64,000 nt of DNA from Sinohyriopsis cumingii (GCA_028554795.2 CM068842.1:24586590-24650589); one strand, 5' to 3'. Numbered from the stretch's first letter, positions 40,470 through 50,627 are shown. The notes: generated by a model not told the origin, from the sequence alone. Translations and numbers: made by a program.

Positions 40470-41420
40470 AATGGTTTCAGACAAAAATAACTTGAATCTG
40501 TACGGTGGATGAGGCAAAGCGTGGATGTTTGATGATGTGCTCCCACAAGAACTCTATCGAGATGGCGGATCTATGCGCCGTTGTATTGTCATGAGGTTGA
40601 TGGATACCACGGGTACCGTTGTGCAGACGGGTGGTTCGGTAGTGTTCCACAACTTTTGAAAACACTTTGGAGGCATAAAAATTCCAGCGACATTAGAAGA
40701 GTCAGGCAGAGGTACCTGGACGATAGGGCCTTTTTTCTTTTTTGCATCGAAACACTATTTTTATAAAACTCTCTTGACAGCCTCACTACGTCGAGTGATT
40801 TGTGCTCTCTGCTCGTTTCCTCCAAAACAAATATTTTTATTTTCTCATAAGTTTGGATCAAAAACACAAGAGCACGTTTCATCACCTGAACGTCTGTGAT
40901 CACTTTTTTTAAAGCTGTTTGGCAGTTTCAAGTCTCTTTTTGATCAACCGTCAAAAATGCAGGACCCATCTCGCAAAAGTCGTTTTGAGCTTTGAATGAT
41001 TCTTTAAAATAAAAACAGCCGGATATTAATGCCAGTCGGATATTAATGCCAGTAATAATGCAACAATTATCTTCAAATGTATATCGAGCATTGCTCACCT
41101 TCACAGTAACCGCTTTCCGCTCGCCAATCGCAGATAATGGTCTTCCAGGACCTTGGTCATCTTCCATTGATTCTGGACCCTCTTTGAAACGATAAAACCA
41201 CCTCAGAATTTTGTGACAGAGAATTGCATCCGCATTCTTTATCTGAGTCTGCAATGATATCATTCGGAAAGTACCCAACGCGCTCCCGTGTTTTATCGTA
41301 TGGTCTTTCCACAGTAGCAGAATGTTGTTCTCCTATTCCGACATTTTTACACGAATCATTTGCATATGTTACGACACACGCAGATATCTGCACGTGATCG
41401 GCGTATTCTACATACACCTG
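40470..41420 (-). pseudogene. Mariner-like transposase remnant
   Basis: On the minus strand, high to low coordinates: RWFYRFKEGPESMEDDQGPG followed by RPLS (the end of the mariner HTH region), then fragments around the GDET..FDP region near 40870, then HDNTTAHRSAISIEFL near 40580-40630. The last matches the second-Asp HDNAPAHRS box of mariner transposases. Frameshifts and stops throughout. Dead copy; terminal repeats were not located. Confidence 0.75.
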
Positions 41421-41764
41421 CAGATCCTTTTAGTGAATGTAATTTTGTCTTTCGAATGGCATTAAAGTTATTGACAGGTTCAAATAAACAAGAAAAGTTA
41501 TAACAAAATATTCAGAACACTTCAGATCTCCCTCGTATCGCTTGCAAATAGTTTTACATGCCTCCTTTTCGAAAATCAATTTGTATTATCGATATTTTGA
41601 GATAGAACTGTTGAAGAAAATGTATGACAAATATGTCGAGTACTTGTTTTTACTAGGAAATCATGTTGTGCTACCGATTTGATTGGTATAGAATGCTTAC
41701 CCTGCTGCGAAAAGCAGTTGACCCATAATTCACCGGCAGATTAGGGTATACACTCAAGGCTTGA

Positions 41765-42840
41765 AATCATGTTTAGAACAAACAACCTTGACCCTAATGT
41801 GTTATCACACTATGTCATGACTAAACTGCAGCATTTGACACAATATACCATGATATATTACTTCACCGTCTCCAGCATGAATTTGGCATTCATGATACAG
41901 CCTTACTGTGGTTCAAGTCCTACTTGGTCAACAGGACACAAATTGTATCTGCAAATGGAATACACTCCAGCCCAGTTAATCTATGTTGTGGTGTTCCACA
42001 GAGGTCTGTTCTTGGACCTGTTATCTTCATTCTATACACTCGGCCGCTCTCAAGTGTCATAGATCATCATCCAGTGTCTCACCAATTGTACGCTGACGAC
42101 ACCCAAATATACAAATCTAGCCTCCCAACTGAAGTTGATGCTACCATCCAATTCTGTCGTTCTGTAACTCAATTCTGTCTGGTTCATCTCAATATCTACT
42201 TCAGAAACTTCAAAAAGTTCAAAACACAGCTGCTCGGATCATACTTAGAGTACCACGATCAGAGCACACCTCCCCGCTGCTCTGTACCTTACACTAACTA
42301 TCCATTCGATCCAGAATCAAACACAAAATTTGTTCTCTGTGCTACGTTTCACTGACGGACTCCAGTCCAACATACCTATCCGACCTCACCCATGTGTACA
42401 CACCAGCAAGGTACTTACGCTGCTCTTCTGACAATCGTATACTCATTATTCCCACTACGAAAACGGAGTCATATGGACAACGTACTTTTGCATACCAGGG
42501 CCCAGCAACGCGAAACGAATTGCCCACTGAACTTAAACACAAAGCCACAGTGATCCCATTCAAGAGTGCTCTTAAAACTCACTTATTTCGACTGCAAGAA
42601 CAAACTTAAAGATCTAACAATGTTCCCTACCTTAAATATTTTCAGCATGTTTTTTTAATGTTGTTTAATTTCATGGTGTTTTCTTGTTGCTGTTGTTGTA
42701 ATAATATCATTATATATGGGTTTTTTATGTTATAGGTGTTGTCTAATGTTGTAAAGCGCTTAGAGCTTCTAAAGACTAGGCGCTATACAAAGTCCCCATT
42801 ATTATTATTACTATTATTATTATTATTATTATTCTAGGTC
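41765..42840 (+). mobile_element. Truncated CR1/L2-type LINE with (ATT)n tail
   Basis: RT pieces TAAFDTIYHDILLHRLQHEF, GVPQRSVLGP and QLYADDTQIYKS appear in one frame between about 41829 and 42115. After a deletion comes the C-terminal NELPTELKHKA and FKSALKTHLFRLQ (stop near 42609). The 3' UTR has AAAGCGCTTAGAGC and GCGCTATACAAA and ends in ATT repeats at 42795-42836, as in L2/CR1-type elements. Internally deleted and frameshifted. Confidence 0.82.
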
Positions 42841-42965
42841 AGTGCTGTTTATGGTTATATGCGTTTTATACACAGGCAAGCTTATAGTAAGAGACCTTTC
42901 AAAGTAATTATTGATAAATGAACTATTTTTTATTTGTCATAGGTGATAAATTAATTATTTATAAA

Positions 42966-42971
42966 TAATGT
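42966..42971. repeat. Target site duplication, left copy
   Basis: TAATGT immediately before the left TIR matches TAATGT at 60494-60499. Six-bp duplications are usual for Maverick/Polinton insertions. Confidence 0.85.
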
Positions 42972-43121
42972 AGCAGCAGAGAGGGCGATCAGACCACTTA
43001 ACGCGTCACGTACGTTTTTTAGACAAAAAAAATAGTGACCCTTCATAGAGGTCATTAACATTACCGCGTCATTGATTGACCCAGACAAACAATGGATGCG
43101 GTCCACACCCTCTCTGCTGCT
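42972..43121. repeat. 150-bp terminal module with its own 14-bp inverted ends (left)
   Basis: Starts AGCAGCAGAGAGGG and ends CCCTCTCTGCTGCT (43108-43121), a perfect 14-bp inverted pair nested inside the TIR. The mirrored module is 60345-60494. Confidence 0.85.
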
Positions 43122-43150
43122 ATATTATTCTGAATAACATCAGAGTACAA

Positions 43151-43474
43151 TCATTCTGAATCTTCATCAGAGTAATCTTGAATACGTTTATCGTTCTTCA
43201 AGTAATATTCAAGTTCTGATGGTGGTTTTTCTATTTTTGGATTTATGTTCTTTCTTTTTCTGTAATATATCATTAAACTTCTATATCGATCTCCACCGCA
43301 ATTTTTACAAATCTGATATAATCCTCTGACGCCATTGTTACATCCAACACAATGTCGTGAACCAGCATGAGAATGTTTTGATAAAATATAATTATGTCTC
43401 CTGCAATATTCTCCATGGCACCTTTTGTTGCGTTTATTTGTTGTTCCTTGAATTAACCACGTACAATTGTACAT
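43151..43474 (-). CDS. TIR-encoded cysteine-rich small protein (intact left copy)
   Basis: 107 codons lying wholly inside the left TIR and reading outward. Cysteines at residues 4, 19 and 24 with His27, then two CxxC pairs (C42/C45, C56/C59), suggest two zinc sites. A basic stretch (YYRKRKN) and an acidic end (SDEDSE) follow. The start ATG sits in TTAATATATG. The right TIR copy is frameshifted, and a diverged paralogue lies at 54091-54321. I recognise no named family. Two zinc sites would suit a nucleic-acid-binding or ubiquitin-related role, but this is only inference. Confidence 0.75.
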   Translation of the reverse strand: MYNCTWLIQGTTNKRNKRCHGEYCRRHNYILSKHSHAGSRHCVGCNNGVRGLYQICKNCGGDRYRSLMIYYRKRKNINPKIEKPPSELEYYLKNDKRIQDYSDEDSE

Positions 43475-43533
43475 ATATTAATGATAACTGTTTCATTAAA
43501 TTTATTAATTAAAAAATTGTTATATTAAAAATA

Positions 43534-44581
43534 ATGGTACATCCAGACTCTCATACTGCAAGAATAGCACGAGAGAGACTAGAAGCAATTCAAAAAATTT
43601 CTTCCCGTGCGAGATTCATTCAGAAAAAATCTACAAGCGCAGCAAGAAGCACAAGTTGAATACGAAGAGGACACAAAAAAACTGTTTAAACCCGTCACTG
43701 CAGCTACTGAAAAAGTTACAGCTGTTATCAAAGAAGATCTTCTTCCGGTATCAAAACAAACAGCAGAACAGACTGAAAAAATAGCAAGAAGAACTAAACA
43801 GACAAAGAAGATTTTACGAGATCTTCCAATTGATATAGCTGCGGCTCAACCTCCACCCGCTGATGAGGAAATACTTGAAAGTATTGAAAAACTTCGTACT
43901 GAAGTCACCAACGTAAAAAGAGCATTTGAATCTGAACCCAAGCCAGTAAAAGAAAATATAAAATTAATTGCAAGATTTAAGGAAGGGTTTGCCGAAGATA
44001 TCAGAAACACTGAAAGAGAAAAATTACCTGAAAAAATATTATATTGTATATTTAATAAATCCGATATTTTAAACTCCCCTCATGAGAGGACAAATGATGA
44101 TAATCTTATTAAATGGATATATCGCATATATGCAAACAAAAGACAGGTTAAAAGTAATGATTTGAAATACAAATCTCTTTATAAAGAAGTAAAAACACTT
44201 TATGGAGATAGAATAAGACAACTAGAACAAGAAGAACTCTCCCAGTATCAACTTCCTCCACCTCTGCAACGAACAGAACAAAAACAACATTTTTCACCGC
44301 TGTCGAAAATTAAAAATATATTTGGAATGACATCACCTGAGAAATCAGGAGAAGGAGCTACTGGCAGTGGTCTGGGAAATGATTTTGTTTGTCCTGATAA
44401 TATCATTAATGATGTGTCACGGTTAGAAGTTCTCATAGGAGGAAAACGTGCCGGAAATAATTCACCAGAAATAATTAATGAAGCAGCTGATATTTGTCGG
44501 CGATTATTTCAAGGTGGTATCATGGATATCGGAGTTTACCGAGAACTTATCGATGAACTTGTTGATGATTATAGTGACTAA
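43534..44581 (+). pseudogene. Coiled-coil virion-like protein, frameshifted near its start
   Basis: The ATG at 43534 (after TTAAAAATA) opens a short frame. The long frame (323 codons) follows in a different phase, with the switch most simply placed at the A-run 43624-43629. The protein has a long charged, helical N-terminal half (Glu/Lys/Thr rich), PPPADEEI and a helical centre. The compact C-terminus is LEVLIGGKRAGNNSPEIINE, recurrent as far as I recall in proteins next to capsid genes of invertebrate Polintons. It is first in the morphogenesis block, so a structural or scaffolding role is likely. No enzyme motif. The homopolymer site makes an assembly error possible. Confidence 0.6.
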
Positions 44582-44609
44582 TTGTTAAATAAATAGCAAA
44601 TAAAATAGG

Positions 44610-45044
44610 ATGATCATACATAATAATCATCGTAAACCCGTGCAGGTCAGAGCGGTAAACTCACGATTACCAATCTACAGAGCTACTTACGGAGATGGAC
44701 TTGGTGATGTTGTACAGGGATTATTTACAAGGATAGCTCCAAAAGTAGCACCTATTGCAAAACAATTATCGATGAAAGCTATTGATATTGTTCGTGATAA
44801 AGCTCCTGGAGTAATTGTCAATGTTGCTGGTAAGGCGTTATCGGCGATCAAAGATAGACTAACACGATTAATGCGACGAAAACGACAACCATCAGTGAAA
44901 CTGGCACGTACTGAAGTGATGCCCGCTGACGTAAGTAAAATAATAAATCAGGCTGCAAATCAAAAACTAGCGGAATTATCTGAAGAAGCAGAAAGAAATA
45001 TAACATCAAATTTAATAGCAGGAAGCGGTCTTCGTCGACGATGA
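44610..45044 (+). CDS. Small basic protein, possible virion core/minor protein
   Basis: 144 codons, intact. A glycine start segment (YGDGLGDVVQGLF), an amphipathic helical centre, RLMRRKRQ and an arginine end (GSGLRRR). It lies between a coiled-coil protein and the capsid gene, spaced 28 and 21 nt from its neighbours. The basic charge and amphipathic helix recall small adenovirus-type core or membrane-active proteins, but I cannot assign a family. Confidence 0.6.
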   Translation: MIIHNNHRKPVQVRAVNSRLPIYRATYGDGLGDVVQGLFTRIAPKVAPIAKQLSMKAIDIVRDKAPGVIVNVAGKALSAIKDRLTRLMRRKRQPSVKLARTEVMPADVSKIINQAANQKLAELSEEAERNITSNLIAGSGLRRR

Positions 45045-45065
45045 TTTAGATCACCATTTGGAAAA

Positions 45066-46508
45066 ATGGTAATTATAATAAAAATGTTCAAGCGCGAATC
45101 CGACTTAGCATTTGATATGGAGGCACCTGTCATTAAATATGAATCGGTACGTGATTATCAATTTTATTCCTATGACGCAAGACAACCAAATCAGCGGGGG
45201 AGAATCGAATTACAGGTTCATGATACAAGTAGATATTTCTTACCCGCTGAGGCGTTTATTGAAGTAGAAGGTAGACTTGTAACGAATGTTGCAGCTAATA
45301 CGCCATATGGTGCCAATTTGCGTGTTGGTTTTATCAACAACGGGATTATGGCGTTGTTTGATAGCGCCACATACATGATTGATGGAAAAAATACTGAATC
45401 AGTTCAGAAGGATGTTGATGTTGCTACAACAATAATTGGTCTAGCGAGATATTCTGATGATTACACATGATCAGCCGGTCCAACAATGATGTTTGCTAAG
45501 GATATTATTAACCACGCTGATCATGTTCAGTATACTAAAATACTGACAGCACAGGGTACTGCAGTTGATCCACAACCAGTTGATTTTGAACATGAAGCAA
45601 GACCAGCTGCTGCTTTTGATATTATAGGAAAAATTAATACGACTTACAACTTAGGGTTTGCAACACACCGAGCAGCGCTGTCAGGAAATGATAGAAATTT
45701 CTCATGTGCAATTCCATTATCTCACATCTTTGGATTTTGCAGAAATGTCAGAAAGGTCATCTTTGGAGCTAAACACACAGTTGTGCTCGTAAGAAAAGGT
45801 GATGATAATGATGCAGTCTGGCGAGGTGATGGTGTTGCTGATGGTAAAGTAAATATATCAAAGCTTTCATTGTGGATGCCAGTAATGACTCCATCTATTA
45901 CTGAAGAACAAAAATTAATATCTTTCATGGATCAAGGCGGTAAATCATTGCTATCATGGTTAACAGTAACCACAGATGCTATTCAAAGTAATGTTAATGG
46001 TTTATTTACATGGCATATAGCAGCACAACAAGGTGTTTCTGCACCACGGCATATTTTTATTGCGCTGCAAGATAATGCTCGGACGAATAGTCAAGAACAT
46101 TCACATATGATATTTGACAACCTTGGAGTTAATGAAGTTTCCTTGCGGATAAATGGACATCAAGAACCAACTGAAGATATATTGTTAAATTTTGATCAAA
46201 ATCACGTAGCGCGTGTATATCATCGTTTAATGTCATTCATGGGACGTGATCAAAATATAGATACTGGTTTACAAATATCACAACTAGATTTTACAAATCT
46301 ATATCCGATTTATTATTTTTCAATGGAACATCTTGATTTGTCCAAACAATCTGTCGTTGATATACACTTTCGGGCTCTTGTTACTAACCCGCCAGGTGGT
46401 GGTGCCTTCTACAGAGCAATCACGGTTATACTCAGCGATAAAGCCATGTTACTTGAAGGTGGTAGTGGTCGAATGAGAGTCGTTGATGCACCAGTGGAAA
46501 ATCTTTGA
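45066..46508 (+). pseudogene. Major capsid protein, double-jelly-roll type, one in-frame stop
   Basis: One frame of about 480 codons interrupted only by TGA at 45468-45470. N-terminal motifs: RDYQFYSYDARQPN, YFLPAEAFIEVEGRL, FINNGIMALFDSATYMIDGK and the short LARYSDDYT that precedes the stop. Downstream motifs: SLRINGHQEP, NLYPIYYFSMEHLDLSKQSV. These fit the major capsid family of invertebrate Polintons and adintoviruses, where the protein forms the pseudohexameric shell. The start may be 45066 or the in-frame ATG at 45084. It is shorter than many Polinton capsid proteins. The stop falls in a conserved segment, so this copy cannot make full capsid protein without readthrough. Confidence 0.85.
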
Positions 46509-46542
46509 TCGTGTTATTTAGAAAAATATTATTTATATAAAA

Positions 46543-47409
46543 ATGTCGTATAGTCATGTTAATGTTACTCTGACTCCCGGTCAGGTCAAAAAGCTTCAAT
46601 CAAAAACCGCCAGCAAATGCGGAACTAAAATATCACTAAAACGAGATCAGATTGGTGGTGGTCCAAACAAATTATCGTTGACAAATAATCAGATTAAACA
46701 TTTCAATAAAGCCCTAGAATCAAAAACCGGAGTTCAATTACATCTTTCTCCGAGCGCCATCAAGGATATGGTTAAAATAGGTGGTATATTTCCACTTCTT
46801 GCGGCTATTCCAGCGTTAATAGCTGCTGCCGCTCCAGCCGTAACAAAAGCATCCGCGTTAGGTGCTGTTGGAACAGCTGCTGGAATGGCTCTAAAGAAAG
46901 CAACAGGAAATGGGTACAAAAAAGGGACTCGGTCTAAGATTACCGGGATCTCGTTGGGGAAAGGGTCTGAGGCTTCCACGTTAGATGTTCAAGCATCAAA
47001 TTTTGATTTACTTGATGCTGCTAAACGATTAAAAATAAAAGCCTTTAGAGGTGTTTTTATGCGAGATCAATTACCAAAACAACCGAACAAACTCGAAACA
47101 GGTATTATTAATCTTGACTTGAATTCAGGACCTGGTACTCATTGGGTATCATACGCGGTTGATCCACGTGGAATCGTTTATTTTGATCCATACGGGTTAG
47201 CTCCACCTGTTGAATTTATCAAGTATGTTGCACCACTTCACGCGCAAGTTTGGTATTCAACGCTACCCACACAAACAATGACAGATCCGCCAATATCCGG
47301 CCATGAAGTAATTAATGTACTTAACGCTATATCAAAATCATCCAAACCACCACATAAAGTTGTGCATGATTATACAAGCAACCGATTCGTTGCGCGTAAA
47401 GCGTTTTAA
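46543..47409 (+). CDS. Adenain-like (C5) protease fused to a hydrophobic N-terminal domain; nucleophile Cys replaced by Ser
   Basis: 288 codons, open throughout. The start follows TTTATATAAAAATG. Residues 1-75 carry two LTxxQxKxxxK-like repeats (LTPGQVKKLQ, LTNNQIKHFN). Residues 79-120 are a Gly/Ala-rich hydrophobic stretch that could interact with membranes. Residues 167-262 are the C5-type protease: GPGTHWVSY with His200, YFDPYG with Asp215, and Gln244 as oxyanion-hole candidate. ISGHEVINVLN follows, where family members have CG(H/Y). Ser252 (codon TCC, 47296-47298) therefore replaces the catalytic Cys. In adenoviruses this enzyme matures virion proteins. The fusion to the N-terminal domain is unusual. 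Either the enzyme is dead in this copy or a serine nucleophile is used; the former is more likely. Confidence 0.82.
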   Translation: MSYSHVNVTLTPGQVKKLQSKTASKCGTKISLKRDQIGGGPNKLSLTNNQIKHFNKALESKTGVQLHLSPSAIKDMVKIGGIFPLLAAIPALIAAAAPAVTKASALGAVGTAAGMALKKATGNGYKKGTRSKITGISLGKGSEASTLDVQASNFDLLDAAKRLKIKAFRGVFMRDQLPKQPNKLETGIINLDLNSGPGTHWVSYAVDPRGIVYFDPYGLAPPVEFIKYVAPLHAQVWYSTLPTQTMTDPPISGHEVINVLNAISKSSKPPHKVVHDYTSNRFVARKAF

Positions 47410-47424
47410 ACAGATCTTTAGATC

Positions 47425-47434
47425 TTATATAATG
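47425..47434 (+). promoter_or_regulatory. TTATATAATG start motif
   Basis: The exact motif overlaps the start codon of the fibre-like gene. The same 10-mer is at 50326-50335, 52147-52156 and 54002-54011. Confidence 0.6.
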
Positions 47435-48453
47435 GTTGATATTTACGGAAGAAGATCTTCACGCGTTAAGAAAAAGTCCGGCGACGTTGATCTGTCAAAG
47501 TACGCGACTAAAGATGAACTTGCTGATATTATGAACCTGGCTGGAGTTGATCCAGATGAGGTTGTTATTTTTCAGGACCGATACGGAAAACTAAAAACGA
47601 GCAACATCAAATAGAATGATATCGTTCGACGAGTACTCGGTGCGGTCACGGATAATATTCCTGTGTTTACTGACAGCGGCAGAATCAGGGATTCAAGTAT
47701 ATCGTTTACAACCATCAGAGATGAAATTGCAAAAAGTGTTGCTAATCGTGTAAGAAACACCGGCGACACAGTGACAGGTGAACTTAGCATGAACGGAAAC
47801 AAGATAGTAGTTTTGAGAGATCCAACATCCGACGAAGACTCAGCAACAAAAAATATGTCGATGTCAACTACAACACCGTAGATGGTAAATTATCCACGTT
47901 GCGGGCCGAGTATGACGTTCACGTGGGCGCTTTTGGAAGATTTCGAAGAAATTTTCAAAAAACCGATGAATCTATAGATAAATTCTTCGGCACTCCGCAC
48001 TCCGTTGACATAAATCTCGTTGATATCAAGACGAACATAGGCACGATCAAACGAACACAGCAAGACATCGTAGCGGAGATTCCTGAGATCGTTAATAAAA
48101 CCAATTTGATTAAAATCCCAGCCAGAATAACTCCCGGGCATATCACAAACATCGTATACACTGTATCATCGGGATTCGCAACATGGTCGCAGCAAAATAA
48201 AACTATTAAATATACCGCAACAGTCACTGGCGTGTACAGGCTGTCTGTGTTCAGTGCTGCAAAATTTGAAATATTTGCAACGTATCCATGGCGTCATTCA
48301 ACTGATAAGTTTTCCGGGGTTGTATCTGTTATATTAAATAGCGGAACCGAAGAAATATTTATTCTGGAACCAGCTGATAAGAAATTAACCGCAACATCTT
48401 ACTGGTGGTGTTTGGAATTTGTAGCTGAAACACCTCAATTGGTTACTGCTTAA
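47432..48453 (+). pseudogene. Fibre-like protein, one in-frame stop and one frameshift
   Basis: From the ATG at 47432, one frame is broken by TAG at 47612-47614 and shifts phase at the A-run 47848-47853. Motifs: YATKDELADIM, then GDTVTGELSMNGNKIVVLRD and PTSDEDSAT, then after the shift YVDVNYNTVDG. The G(D/N)T(M/V)TG.L.M.GN.I..L.DPTS..DA..K.YVD pattern is well known from phage tail-fibre trimerisation regions. The last 110 codons are Tyr/Thr/Ser/Trp rich and look like a beta-rich head. The context after the protease and before the penton-like gene supports a receptor-binding spike. Confidence 0.7.
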
Positions 48454-48460
48454 AAATATA

Positions 48461-49006
48461 ATGAGTACCTCAATCAGCGATGCATCTCAATACAGATACA
48501 ATCAAGCGCGTGAATGGTAGGCAGCATTAAGAGATCGAGTCGAACAGTATACAGTAAAAGTAAAGAAATATCGACGACGATTAGTTATCGTTGATGTGAT
48601 TGTTTATTCAGTATCCGCTGTTGTTGCTGGAACGGGTGTTATATTATTAGCGGTGATAATGATGGCACCAGTAGCCGTAACTATTTGTATTTCAGCAGCA
48701 ACAACTATTGCAGGTGTGCTTAATATCATTGCAAAAAAAATATGCACTTGCATTAATGAAAAATTATCCGATTACATAATAAAATTACACACAACGACGG
48801 TAGCATACTCGAAATTGTCCTCGTTGTTATCAGCAAGTCTCAGTGATGGAATTATATCTGATTTCGAGTTTTCAATGATGACTAAAATATATGACGAAGG
48901 TATCGGTATTAAAGATACAAGTACTAATAATGACAGAATTACTCCAGCAGATCGTGACAAACACAACTCCATCAAAGATAACGATGATCTCGGTAAGTTC
49001 AACTAA
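48461..49006 (+). pseudogene. Small membrane protein, one in-frame stop
   Basis: ATG in AAATATAATG. TAG at 48518-48520 after 19 codons, then open to 49006. A basic segment (VKKYRRRL) precedes about 50 hydrophobic residues, which could be two membrane helices. The C-terminal helical domain has SKLSSLLSASLSDGIISDFE. From memory a membrane pair plus a KL..I...L.DG.IS..EF tail recurs in invertebrate Polintons, function unknown. Its 3' end overlaps the next gene by 77 nt. Confidence 0.6.
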
Positions 49007-50310
49007 TCCTGAATTTAGTATTAACTTTCCTACTGCAATTCCAGTGAAGGAAATAGCATTAGCTCAATTACGGGTATATTACAGCTGGCCAAATATCAGA
49101 TCAAAATCATTTAATGGTACACCAGCAAATAATTCGCTTGTATTTGCTGACAAAAACAAACCAGATGGTACTCCTGACTGGATTGTTGTTGGAATACCCA
49201 CTGGTAGTTATGAGATTGAACAAATTAATGAGGAATTTCAACGTAGAATAAAATCAATAACCGGAAAAGAAGCGAAAATATCAATTAACGTTCATGAACC
49301 GACGCTATCTTCTGCGGTTGAGATACATTCTCCTGATTACGCCGTTGATATTTATCAATCCACGATAAGATCCGTACTAGGTTGGCCGGATGTTCCCCCA
49401 GTGCATGAAGGACTACCTGAACCAAAACGAGCTGATTTTACGTCAAAAAATAGCTCTCGTCACGAAGTTACAATGAATTCAGATTGGTTAGATTATATAG
49501 AAATAAAACTAAAGGCGATAGATGAAGGATTTTATTATGATCCTACGGATGTTTTTTTATAATCTTAATAGACTTGTTATTGCCTTGAATATCGAGTCTA
49601 TATTTTCTTCAATAAACTCAGACCATAAAATACAGTTAAATAGTTTACGTGATAGTTTTCAGGAGTATTCATCTGATTTAACATCTGCGCGCGATAATAT
49701 CATTAAGTACATAGAAATTTTAAATTATATAGTTGGTTCTTCTAAATATATTTATAATAAAATTAGAGATATAGTTCTTAAGTCATCAAACGATTACAAA
49801 AAATCCTTCGGAACCAAGTACAATATATCCGAAGCTGACATTGCAACGTTTAAGTTCCCTGATTATAACCCGGACGCTTGGAGAAAATCTGTCAATTGTG
49901 TTATTGATGAATATTTTCCTAAAATACTCGATGCGTGGAAAAAACTAGCACCACCTCCAACTGTTCTCACATATAATAATGATCCACACGGCGGCGGCAG
50001 ACACGCATCTCCGGGAATCGTTAATATAACCAGCACGATCGTGGTCAATCTGGTTTGTGACGTAATCGATGGCAGCTATCAAATAGGTCTCTGAAAATCA
50101 AATCAGGCTCAACAGGGATATATTTTATATACATTTACACCACAAGTATCCCCTGGAAGTTTAATCGTGCAAGAACCAACTAATCCTGTGTATTTGCGGT
50201 GTCACAATAATATGTTAACACGAATAAATTTTAAACTCACAGACCACCTTAATCGCTTAATTGACATACGTGGAGAAGAGCTTGTAATAAATCTGTATGT
50301 GAAATCTTAA
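48930..50310 (+). pseudogene. Penton-like minor capsid protein with helical insertion; one frameshift and one in-frame stop
   Basis: The first frame (ATG 48930 to TAA 49560) has EIALAQLRVYYSWPNIR and IPTGSYEIEQINEEFQRRI, matching the ALVNLETYYSFPNI and GSYEIEDIN signatures of a common Polinton protein thought to be the penton or minor capsid subunit. The phase then changes near the T-run at 49552-49558. The second frame (to TGA 50092-50094) and its in-frame continuation to TAA 50308-50310 carry the family's C-terminal half: VNITSTIVVNLVCDVIDGSY, VSPGSLIVQEPTNPVYL and DIRGEELVINLYV. Between the halves lies a helical stretch of about 150 residues that I do not recall in relatives. Five-fold vertex role by family analogy. 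Confidence 0.68.
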
Positions 50311-50325
50311 TTAATCATGTAAATA

Positions 50326-50335
50326 TTATATAATG
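50326..50335 (+). promoter_or_regulatory. TTATATAATG start motif
   Basis: Exact motif at the start of the small gene 50333-50605. Confidence 0.6.
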
Positions 50336-50605
50336 TAACAGCACCTAAAGGTTTTTATACATGACAAAGAAGTACTTGAAAGCGCCATCAGAACAGCGTT
50401 TTCACAAAACACAGAGCAATTTAACGTTAATTTAGTTACTGATGAACAGGGAAACGAGGATTTCTTATTAACACGAGAACAGTTAGATGAGCTCCGTCGA
50501 GAACATATTATCGCGATCATTTGTAACAGAGATCAGATTCTAAATTATACACACTCCTGTATTAAACTCGATCAACTTAAAAAAATAATATTTCAGAATA
50601 AATAA
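50333..50605 (+). pseudogene. Small helical protein, stop at codon 2
   Basis: The ATG in the shared motif is followed at once by TAA (50336-50338), then 88 open codons to TAA 50603-50605, including FIHDKEVLESAIRTAF and LLTREQLDELRREHIIAI. The promoter motif, spacing and open downstream frame argue that this was a real gene, disabled by one change at codon 2. Too short for my start-to-stop reading to assign a family. Confidence 0.5.
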
Positions 50606-50627
50606 ATAAATGTAAGGGTTAATTAAT

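Larger units (their letters stand above)
42972..43510 (+). repeat. Left terminal inverted repeat
   Basis: 539 bp matching the reverse complement of 59957-60494. By eye I count about seven substitutions and one 1-bp indel, all in the inner 200 bp. It encodes a minus-strand cysteine-rich protein. Confidence 0.93.

Noticed and set aside
43607-43609. GTG as the start of the coiled-coil gene
   Set aside because: An animal element would use ATG. The ATG at 43534 with a frameshift in an A-run explains the frame better.
45468-45470. TGA as a recoded codon (selenocysteine or readthrough) in the capsid gene
   Set aside because: Five other genes of the element have comparable single stops of all three kinds, which fits decay better than recoding.
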